Shown: positions 13,101 to 25,100 of the stretch, one piece after another
How the letters are laid out: the number at the start of each line of letters is the position of its first letter
How positions within the stretch are numbered: position 1 is the first letter of the stretch
Assembly (NCBI GenBank): GCA_030386875.1
Contig: CM059566.1
Span: 41,328,068 to 41,392,067, forward strand
Direction: 5' to 3'
DNA: 64,000 bases
DNA from: Morinoia aosen
Lineage: Eukaryota > Arthropoda > Malacostraca > Amphipoda > Talitridae
Translations under genes and position numbers: made by a program
The notes under the pieces: model-generated
What the model saw: the letters and a program-made list of their open reading frames with translations, nothing else
Databases searched by the model: none
What the model was told of the DNA's origin: nothing

Positions 13101-16100
13101 TTAAATCAATATTGTTGTGGCTCCAAAATGTGTTTCTATGATGTTTCCAGTACAGGGTTTAATGACCGTAGTGGGTGTTTGTGCATCCTTAAACTTACTC
13201 TCTGCTCTCTCTGTGGAAGTCACAAAATGTAGGATGCGTTTCATAGGAGTAATATGTGCACTGCGTTGCTTTCTGATCTTCATTTTTACTAAGCAAGCTC
13301 AGTTTGAATTGATGGGCGTTTCATGTACACAAACAGCACCGCAGAAAAACGCGATAAAGGGAACTGTGAAAATCATAGTTAAAAAGTTCACTGACATTAC
13401 CCATGCTTGTAAACGGATGTTCTAGGCTGGGTGATGCTTGTTGGTAACTCTAACTCTGGTACACTAACTAGAAAATTTCTGATATACAGCAGACTATCTG
13501 TTTGATATTTTCAGAATCCATGTTTTGCGGTCAGCTTCCTGAGGAGCTGATTCCTGATAAATTGGGATCTTTAAATATGATGCATTTAAAACTGCTGTTA
13601 TTACCACGCTTTCTGTTATTAATTTTCTGGTTCTGTCCAGCTGCAAGGAAAATGGGTGCTTGTGGGTTATCTATCACCACTTGTTTAGGTGAAAAAGGAA
13701 AAAATGTAATAGTGTTATGAATATTAAGTTGATGTTCTGGACAGTATGAATGGATTTTTCATGTGAGAAGGAATCCTTCTTAATTTATATTTATTTCGAA
13801 TGCAATTTATCTACTTTCCATATATGTATAATGAACCTCTAGGACCTTTCTCTTCAGTTCTTGGAAGGTTCCAGAGATTCATTTTGGCCTGTAACAAAAA
13901 TTAATAATAATTTAATTAAGCTAACCTACCTTAACCTAACCTTGACATCAAAAGGAAACCATAAATAAAAAGTGGTGACATAACCCACAAGTACCGGAAA
14001 ACGAAATGATTAGGGGTATTGCAAGCAATAACACTTAAAGTGATGAATTCAAGTGTTCTGTCAGGGCTAATAGAATTATTTCAAGTTTCATGGTAACAAA
14101 TTTGAAGCATTATGTGAGTTGAGAAAGTTATGAGTATGATGTGCATGAGTTAAATTGAGTGACACAAAAAATAATGTAAAAAAAGGGATACCCCTATAAA
14201 TTGAAGGAAAAACAAATAATTGTCTTTTTTTTTTTGAGGTTCTCATAAGTGTTGGATAAATGAATGGTTTTTTACCAGTATTAATTAGCTTATAATCCAT
14301 TAAATTTGGACACATATAACAAGACTCATTTAATGAGCAAGCAGTTGAACACTCGCACAGTGGTGTGCTTGTCTCAATTTTAACGCTTAAGATGCCAAAG
14401 ATTAAAACTGGTAGGAATCTTAAATAGTCAATGTGCAGTACAGCAAATTTCCCCGTGAGGTTGCAGGAGCCCTTATCTAGTGTATCCTTTACATCAAGTA
14501 ACATTTAACACTTAGACATTTTTTTAACATGAAATCAAATACTGTATTATATTTTAATCCCTTGCCAGCTATAAGCAGCACTCCAATTGAGTGGATGCAA
14601 TCATCTCCGGATGATTTTCTTAGCAGTTAGGGAGGCCTAAACTAATCTAATCTGCACTACAGGAGTTAACTAAATGTAGTGGGTGTCCGTGCATTCTTTG
14701 ACCCACTCTCTGTTATGTAGAATGCGTTTCAATACTGAACAAAGTTCATGCAAAGGTGCTGCTTGTTTTACGCAGGTGCACGCCGGCCGGGAAGCAGAAC
14801 TGGTACGCAAGATTGGAGTGACGACGGTCCCGTACCTCATCATGCTGCTGGACGGCCACCCGTACCATTACAGGGAACCTTCTCTCTCCATGGCGTCGTC
14901 CCTAGGTCTGTGTCCCTATGGTTTATTGCAACGTCGAATGACTCTAGTTTCTATATTTTTTGGCTGGATTTTTCTACTGTTACTCAGTTTGTTGCTTACT
15001 TAGCCCTCTCAAGGGAATACAGCTATTGTGGCTACGGGAATAAGCACTTCCAGGGGAAAATGTGAGGTTCCAAGCTGAAAGTTAGTTAGGCCTTCTTTAT
15101 GTTGAAATAAAATGTTTATTTTGTTAAGGACCATCTTTCTTTGCTTCACTACTGTCCTGTTTTTCAGCATCAACTTGTAATTTCTTTTTTAACTTTTATC
15201 TTGTGTTATGACATTCTTTCTCAACTTCGTGATTCTATGCACCTTGTGCATAGATTCCCCGTTCCCATAACTCCATTCTAAATGGTGCCTTCATCCTTTC
15301 TCTCTTTGGAACTTCTTTGATGCGGTAAGAATGGCTTAAACTAACGTCTAATCTGTTGGTTACTAAGTTTTTGTCTCCGTTCCCAGTCATTCCCTGTAAA
15401 GTGGATACCTGATCACTGCATAACAGTAACCTCTTTTTTTGTTTGTATGCAATGTATTTGTATTGATAAAGATTCATTTAGAAGCTATAACACTTGAAAA
15501 TGGTTTCGAACAAAGAAAGAAGGCGCATTTTGACAGTTCATTCAACAATGGTTTTCCTGTGTGATTTGTAACGCTATGTGTAAATAACGCTGTCGTTATT
15601 CACGGCACATGTACGCCACAGTAGAGGAAGCAAGGTAGGGTCATTTCTATGGGAGAAAATACACCTCATCTTATTTTCTCTTGGAAAAAACTCACCTCGG
15701 CTAGCCAATATAAAGGCTTTATTTCAAACAAACTTTATGACGTCACCAAAACGCCGTTTTGTTGGGCCAATAGTGTTGCCAGATTTGGGGGTAGCAGTGC
15801 TACCAGATTCAAAATGAGCGCTGCTATTGGTTCGTTGCCGTGACGTCAGCAAAACCACACCGTCAACAAAAAAGACTGGTTTGAACCTACCTTGTTTCCT
15901 CTACCGTGGTGTACGCTAGCTTCAGACTTTAAAATTGAACTACTTTTATGGAAGCAACTTTGCTACTATCATGCGTTCTGCCTAGATAAGTATTTGTAAG
16001 TACAAATGCTCGGGCCAGAGTGATGAACAGCAAAAGAACACGGAAGTTTACACTCTCACTGTGAAGTGCATAGCATTATCAGATTTACTTGAGTCTATCA

Positions 16101-19100
16101 CAAGTTCCATTGTGTAACTTTTCCTCTAATTGCAAAAAATGTATGCATCATATAGCCAACTAAATTAATGTGAATGAAGAGAAACTTTGCTAAATTTGGG
16201 TAGTGTTGTGTTTGGACAGCGTTCTGTAACTTCAACGTCTGTGCAGATTTCATCAGAGGACGGTTCTCCACAAAGCTGGTGCAGCGCCTGGACGATGCCA
16301 ACATTGACGAGTTCCTTGGGGGCTGGGCAGACAACAGGGTGAGTTGGGGAGGGATAACATTGCCTTTGCTTTATTGCTGTTACATGTTTTAATACAGACT
16401 CTGATCTCTAGCCGACCTGATAAGGTTATTTTCTATGTAATTACCAGGCGTCGTGGTAGCGTTTGGTTCTGAGATAAGCCAGGCGTCGTGGTAGCGTTTT
16501 GTTCTGTATAATTACCAAGCATCCTGGTAGCGTTTGGTTCTGTATAATTACCAGGCGTCGTGGTAGCGTTTGGTTCTGTATAATTACCACGGCGCCTGAG
16601 GCCCTCCTTACTGGTGTGTAGTGAGTTAGGTGTTGAAAATATTTAAACTGTCGGTAGGGAGGGAGAAAGAAATTAGAAAAATGAGGGAGGAAAGATACAT
16701 CAAAAGATTAATAAGAGATAGAGAGGAGTTCCTACACACCATTTGCTTGATCAACTTGGGGATAATAATGACTAAGTGAAAGATTCAATGATTTCATTTA
16801 AAGTAAGCTCGTGGGTTAAAAAGGGGAATATTGTGGAAGCACGCAATATCGTACAACCAAATAATTAACTGGATATTCCAGAACTAATTTACCAGCACAA
16901 ACTTGAGTACAGCACAATATGTAAGTTAGAAATACATAAAATATTTGGATCACCACATTATTATTAAACACCAGGCTCGCTCCATGAAGGAAAAGCTGCC
17001 ATCCACAACGAATGTAAGCCGCATTTTTAAAAACAATATTTGAGCACCTAACGGCCCGCATCTTCTTTACGTGAGCGACACCAAAAGTAAGACCATAACC
17101 CCTCAGGGCGATACAACTATTGTATCTATGGGAATTAGCGCTCCCAGGGGAACCATGTGTGGGCCAGAGCTAAAGGTTAGGTAGGCTTCCTTTTTGTTGT
17201 AATAAAATCTTTTTTTGTTTTGTTACGGACTGTCTTTTTTCGGTTCACTGCTGTCCTGTTTTTCAGCACCTACTACTTTCTTCAACTTTTTTCTTGTTTC
17301 ATGAGCTTCTTTCCTAGCTTACTGTTTCTGTGCACCTTGTGCATAGATTCCACGTTCCCTCAACTCCATACTAAATGGTGCCTTCCTTTTTCCTCTCTTG
17401 GAACATCTTTGTTGTGGTTAAGGGAGGCTAAAACTTTCTTATATAATAATAATAATAAGTAAGACCATAATTTTATTTTAACTTCTCTTTTAACTTCTCT
17501 TTTTAAGATCCTTTACGTCTAAAATTTAACTCGCCGTTGTCCAATTCTCTTTTCTTATGATGCCCCAAACTGAATTTAACATGCTCTTGTCCAATTCCCT
17601 TTTCTTGCAGTGCCCCAATCTGAATTTAACTTGCCGCTGTCCAATTCCCGTTTCTTGCTATGCCCCAATCTGTATTTAACTTGCCACTGTCCAATTCCCG
17701 TTTCTTGCGATGCCTCAATTACGCATTTTGAACGGTTGCGTTGCCTTTCTCTCATCAAAGACAGATCAAAAAGCAATATAAATCATTAATGGGTTGCGTA
17801 TTGCCAAAATGGAGGGCTCCGTAAAATTTGATCGAGTGGCGACATTTTCTTATATGTATGCCTGAGGTTTCTTGCTGCATTTTCTTCCCCTGCCACCTGG
17901 GTAAAAGATTTTAGAGTTAATGCTTGTTTCTTTATAATTTAATCCCTTGTTAATCAATAAATTATTAATATTTCAACTACGTTGCAGGTGTATACAAATA
18001 AAATACTTGCACTGATGTACCTATTCAAATTGGAACAGAAAAACATTATAATTTATGATAGCATCCAATTGTAATTTTAAATTTTTATCAAAATTTTTCC
18101 TTTTACAAAATGAACTAAATCATGACATAATAGACTCATTCCCACATTAACTGTTAGTCACTCATCATTGGGGACCGCCTGAAGAAATAAGTGGAACTCT
18201 TCGTTCAATAGAAATAAATGAAGAAATGGAAACTGACCTGAAAGCTTGAACTAAGTCTCACATTTGAAATGACTTTAGATAGCGTCGCCTTGATAGCGTC
18301 GCCAACCCTCATTGTAACCAACCGTTGAGGGTTGGTTACAATGGAACATTGAAGTATGTTTACTAATGCACTAACTATCCCTTCCCTTCAATTCACTCAG
18401 TAAAACGAAATGCTCAATATTTTTTGCCAATTACATACTTCCTGTTTGACCAAGCTTCGGCCCTGCTTGGCGTTGATCAGTATAGCACATTAGTGCTTCA
18501 CTGCATAATTACCAGGCGTCCTGGTAGCATTATTTACTCGTAATTACCAGGCGTCATGGTAGCGTTATTTACTCGTAATAACCTGGCGTCCTGTTAGCGT
18601 TATTTACTCATAATTACCTGGCGTCCTAGTAGCGTTATATATTCGTAATTACCTGGCGTCCTAGTAGCGTTATTTATTCGTAATTACCTGGCGTCCTAGT
18701 AGCGTTATTTACTCATAGTTATCTGGCGTCCTGGTAGCGTTATTTGCTCGTAATTACCCGGCGTCCTGGTAGCGTTATTTACTGGTAATTACCTGGCGTC
18801 CTGGTAGCGTTATTTTTTCGTAATTACCTGACGTCCTGGTAGCGCTATTTTTTCGTAATTGCCTGACGTCCTGGTAGCGTTATTTACTCGTAATTACCAG
18901 GCGTCATGGTAGCGTTATTTACTCGTAGTTACCTGGCGTTCTGGTAGCGTTGTTTACTCGTAATTACCTGGCGTCCTGGTAGCGTTATTTACTCGTAATT
19001 ACCAGGCGTCCTGGAAGCGTTATTCACTCGTAATTACCAGGCGTCCTGGTAACGTTATTTACTCGTAATTACCAGGCGCCATGGTTGCGTTATTTACTCG

Positions 19101-22100
19101 TAATTACCAGGCGTCCTCATAGCGTTATTTATTCGTAATACCTGGCGTCCTGGTAGCTGTATTTACTCGTAATTACTTGGCGTCCTGGTAGCGTTATTTA
19201 CTCGTAATTACCAGGCGTCCTGGTAGCGTTATTTATTCGTAATTACCAGGCGTACTGGTAGCGTTATTTATTCGTAATACCTGGCGTCCTGATAGCGTTA
19301 TTTACTAGTAATTACCAGGCGTCCTGGTAGCGTTATTTACTCGTAATTACCTGGCGTCCTGGTAGCGTTATTTACTCGTAATTACCTGGCGACCTGGTAG
19401 CGTTATTTACTTGTAATTACCTGGCGTCCTGGTAGCGTTATTTGTTCGTAATTACCAGGCGCCATGGTTGCGTTGTTTACTCGTAATTACCAGGCGTCCT
19501 CGTAGCGTTATTTATTCGTAATACCTGGCGTCATGGTAGCGTTATTTACTCGTAATTACCTGGCGTCCTGGTTGCGTTATTTACTCGTGATTACCAGGCG
19601 TACTGGTAACGTTACTTATTTGTAATACCTGGCGTCCTGGTAGCATTATTTACTCATAATTACCTGGCGTCCTGGTAGTGTTATTTACTCATAATTACCT
19701 GGCGTACTGGTAGCGTTATTTATTCGTAATACCTGGCGTCCTGGTAGCATTATTTACTCGTAATTTTCAGGCGTCCTGGTAGCGTTATTTACTCGTAGTT
19801 ACCAGGCGTCCTGGTAGCGTTATTTACTAGTAATTACCTGGCGTACTGGTAGCGTTATTTATTCGTAATACCTGGCGTCCTGGTAGCATTATTTACTCGT
19901 AATTTTCAGGCGTCCTGGTAGCGTTATTTACTCGTAGTTACCAGGCGTCCTGGTAGCGTTATTTACTAGTAATTACCTGGCGTACTGGTAGCGTTATTTA
20001 TTCGTAATACCTGGCGTCCTGGTAGCGTTATTTACTCGTAATTTTCAGGCGTCCTGGTAGCGTTATTTACTCGTAATTACCTGGCGTCCTGGTAGCGTTA
20101 TTTACTCGTAATTACCAGGCGTCCTGGTAGCGTTATTCACTCGTAATTACCTGGCGTCCTGGTAGCGTTATTTACTCGTAATTACCTGGCGTCCTGGTAG
20201 CGTTTTTTACTTGTAATTACCCGGCGTCCTGCTAGCGTTATTTACTCGTAATTACCAGGTGTCCTGGCAGCATTGTTTATTTGTAATTTTAGGTGCTATG
20301 ACAGTATTTAGTTCCAATCGTTGTACATCAGCCTTCGTGGTGTCGTTTAGGTGTGACCAGGTCACCTGTGCCCTGTTGGATCAGATTGTTGAGAATATAG
20401 TTGGTTGCTCTAGAAATTTGATATTTTTTCCAAGTCCTAAATGATCCTATTAAAAACGCTTAATGGAGACGCATTCTGAGAAGTGCTTCATAAGACGAAC
20501 ATTAGTTACAGACCGTATCCGCAATACAGCTTAGGTGATTAATGTTAGGTGAGACTAAGGTAAGCTTAAATTTGTCTTCACGTTTAAGCGAAAAACTCAG
20601 ATTCTCTGCAGTATGAATAGTGACATTTTATTTCCTCTATGATTACTAAAAGCAGGTTTTTCAATTTCTTAGATTTTATTACTTGCAAATTTAGCCAAAT
20701 ATCAGCCCTGAACTCTCTGTAGATTGTTTAAAGCGAGCAAGCAAGCAAACAACCAAGCATGTATAGAGTAACCAAGCATGTATTGCAAGCAAGCAATATA
20801 TTGAAAATTTGTAAAAAAATAGATTATTTGCCATTCTGATAGCTTATTTTTTTCTTGCAACCAGCCATTCTAGCATCTTTAAATCCCAATTAGTCCTTAA
20901 TCCAATGCGGCTAATTTTTAACCGTAGTAAGCAATGCTATTGATGTCGTAGCAATACTCACAGCTTCCAAGGTTATGGGTAACTTGAGCAGCTGATAGAC
21001 CACGTGTTAGGTGAGGCCCATATTACCTTTATTCCACATGCTGTATCATATAATTTTCATCATATTAATGTGATTGTCGTTTTCATCTGTGGTCAAACTT
21101 GTTACTCATATGTACAAAATATAAATAATCTGCGTGTTGCAAATGACCTTGCTTTAGGATATAAGGTGAGGGGTGAAATAAGTATTTTGACAGGAATTAA
21201 AAATTTTTTTTTATATTTTAAGTGGAATTTTCACTGTTCCCTTTACCAATTTTACTGGTACCAAGTGTATTTGTTTATATGTGTGAAGGGAACATTGCTG
21301 AATATTGACAAGGATTTGATAGAAGGTACATTCTTACTAGAGTGTATCTAGTCGACCTGCACCTTTACGTGGTGGTACTATTAGTATACCTACTTGTCTT
21401 TGATATACATTAGATAATTAATGTAAAATAACAGGCTGACCTCATTTAATTATTCTTGATAGCTTGTTGTAGGTAGAACCAACGCAGGCGGCCCCCCCTA
21501 CATCGGGGTTTTGTATTATTTTGTTCTTTTATGTAGATTATTAAACCAATATCATCTGAGGAGCTTGTAAGCAGTTACAAGGTGCCCCCTAGCGATTGTG
21601 CTAGGGGGAGCCAACCGGGGTCTCCCCAGTACGCGATGGAAACCCATCAATCCCTACCTGCCGCTGACAACCTGGACACTCAAATGGATACTGCTAGTTC
21701 TGCTCTAATGCAGACTAACGATTTGCCTCCTCTAAGTGTGGACCCCACACAAGGAGCGAGTGCCGAGACTGAATTAAATAATGGAAAAGATCAGACGAAT
21801 GAGAGAAACTTATGTAGCGAAGACGCTTCGAGGGCCAAAACAGTGGAAGCTGAGACAACCCGAGAGCCTAACAATGATGAGGAAGCTGCGACCGGAGATG
21901 AACAGAGCATCTGGAAAACAATGAACCGACGACAGGTGAAGAGGAGACGACGAGATGACCGGCGAGCGCGTCAGATGCTGAGACTGGAAGGAATGTTCGA
22001 GAACTCCATACCATACTATATCAAATATTATACTGTACGATTCCCTGGGGTCAATATCTCCAGAGATTTGAACGTGTTGCTGGCAGAACGCGACATTACT

Positions 22101-25100
22101 AAGACAATTGGTACTCCAAAGAAAATCGTAAAATCTGGGTATAACAGTCTCCTCATTGAGACAAATAGTACAACCCAATCAGATAAGCTGATGAAACTGG
22201 ACCGCATTGGCGGAAAGGGAGTAGTAATAGAGCCCCACCGATCACTCAACACTGTTCGTGGTGTAGTCCGAAGCAAGACTTTCGGACAGTGTTCTATGGA
22301 AGAACTGAAGGACCACCTAGCTGACCAGGGAGTGATTGACCTGCGGCGAATAGAGCTGAGGAGAGATGGCGAGAAAGTTGTTACCGACACATACATCCTG
22401 ACATTCCAAAAGCACACGGTGCCAAGAGCTGTGAAATTGTCATCTTGGCACAGTGAGCTTGTAGAAGAATATAAAGAAAGACCGCAACAATGCTTTAAAT
22501 GCCAACGCTATAGCCACGTTGCAAAATACTGCCGCAGAGAAGCAGACACGTGCTCCCGATGTGGGCAGGAAGGGCACCAAAAAAGCTCCTGTCCTAATGC
22601 CGTCCGATGCTACCATTGCGGGCAGCCTCATTACTCAAATGATAAACAATGCCCAAAATATCAAATTGAAAGTGAAATTTTAGCCACTCAACAGAGATTG
22701 AAGACCTCGCGCTCAGAAGCCATGGACCTCGTTTTGGAGAAACATCCGGAGCATGAGCGGATGTATAGCGCGGTAGTTAGGGGAGATACAAGTACCCCTG
22801 CGGAAGAACCCAACTCTGCTGCTCCTCAGGAATATATGCCACAACAGCCTACACACACTGAACAAGAACCTGCAAAACCAGAAATAAGGCCAGTTCAGGC
22901 AAAAAACAACAATGAACAACCTCCTAACCAAATCACTGCGTGCACTGATTCTACTCCTCGCAACGCTAAATCCGCTCCAGCTACAGCTGATGTAAAATCG
23001 AAGGCCACCGATTCAATTAGTACAAGCTCAGGAACTCCAACAGTTGCCGTCTCCCAACCCATCATTTCACCGAAAAGGACGACGCAAAAAGAAATAAATA
23101 ACGCCACACTCTCTAAGCCCAAGGTGCCTACAGTCTACAACCGACAACGAAAACAACTGGAGCCAAACGGAGAACCCCCTAAAACAGTGAAAGGCCAAAA
23201 ACCTACGCCGGCTTCTCTCACCAAATACTCTTTCAAGCGGAGGGAGGCAACTTCCAGCCTTACAAACCTCCAAGGCTATGGAAGCGACGATGACGATGGC
23301 AACTCCAGTAGAAACTCAATGACCTACAAACCGAAGCCTACTGCACCAACCAAGAAACAGCGGACGACATCGCCACCATCAAGAAGCCGAGACCGAGCAT
23401 CGAGATCAGCAGAAAGCCAAAAAATTCAAGTGATCGGAACCTGAAGGAAAACAAACCAGTACCTCTATTTGTAAATGAATTTTGATTCATTTATTCAATG
23501 GAATTTAGAATCGTACCGAACCAAATTCTGTGAACTTAAACAACTCCTCAATCTATACCACCCTGCATGTGTCTGCCTTCAAGAGACCATGCTCCGGGAC
23601 AGAACGGTGACACCACCCACTCAGTACTCTCTCTATACCTCTGGTGTGACCCGCGCTGATGATCACGAGCGGGGCGCTGCAATATTGATCCACAGGACAA
23701 TACCGCATCACCGGATTGACTTGCGTACCACGTTGCAAGCAGTAGCACTACGTATTAATCTGCACCGGACATACACCATATGCTCGGTCTACTTGCCGCA
23801 CATCAATATACAACACCAAGAAGTTGAAAATTTGATTTCCCAGCTGCCTACCCCGTATATTATAATGGGGGACTTCAATGCTCGAAACCAACTATGGAAT
23901 GACAACGTGGTAAATGATAAAGGACAACTCATGGAAAGAATAGTAAGAGAAAATAACATCTGTATCATGAACGACGGACAACCTACACATTTTCACAGGC
24001 AGACGGGATCCCTCTCTGTCATCGATTTAACACTATGCTCTCCTGACTGCTATATGGATTTTAAATACCATGTTAATGCAAACCTTTATGACAGCGATCA
24101 CTACCCTATCCATCTCGATCCTGTCCATCCTCAAAATATGCAAGCCAGATATGAACGGTATGACCTAAACAAAGGAAATTGTACTCTGTTTAGCAGACTG
24201 ACCCAGTTGTCAAGTGAGGATATCGACCAGCTGAATGGAAAGAATGTTGAGGATCACACAGCTACTTTGACCAACATCTTACAGCAAGCTGCTGATACAT
24301 CCATACCTCGCAAGAGCGGCTCTCTACCGCGACCTCCGGTACCGTGGTGGAACTCTGAGTGCGAAATGGCAAAGCGCGAGCGTACGCGAGCTGAAAGAGC
24401 CTTGGAAAGATGTAACAATGCGTATAACAGGATCCGATACAATAGAGCAAAGGCAATCTGCCGGAAGACCTTCCTGACAAGTAAACAATCATCCTGGAAA
24501 GCTTTCATCAGTAGTATAAATATCAAAACCAGCTTAAACTTAGTATGGAAAAAAGTCCAAAAGCTGTCCGGAAAATTTAAATTGACTCCTACCCCAAAGT
24601 TGAGAGATCCCCGTACGAACAACCTGACTGAAACATTGCTGGAAGCTGCGGAGATGCTGGCGGAACACTTCTCATCAGTGAGTGATAACGCAACCGTCGA
24701 CGCATCCTTCACGCGATATAAGGAAAGGTGGGAAGGAAGACCTCTGCGGTTGGGGGGAGACAATGAAGCATACAATAGCCCCTTAACCATGTCAGAACTT
24801 AAAACTGCCTTACGCACAGCCAGCGATAGCGCTCCCGGCCATGATGACATCTCGTACAGCATGATTAAAAAAGCCCACGAAACCTTCCTCCCTGCAGTAC
24901 TCTCTCTCTTCAACAAAATATGGTCCCAGCAGGAATTCCCAGCAACTTGGTCACTAACAATAATAATAGCAATTTTAAAAGCTGGTAAAGATCCGACATC
25001 TCCAAATAGTTACCGTCCAATTGCTCTCACCTCATGCTTAAGCAAACTGCTTGAAAAAATTGTTAACAGGAGACTAGTCTGGTTTTTGGAATCGACTAGG

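Noticed and set aside
15003-17458. Family R as a tRNA-derived SINE
   Set aside because: There are no convincing A and B boxes; the TTAGC/GGTCCC matches are too weak to support the claim.
5363-20300. Regular repeats considered as CRISPR arrays
   Set aside because: Units are head-to-tail with no unique spacers, in a eukaryotic intron; they are minisatellites.
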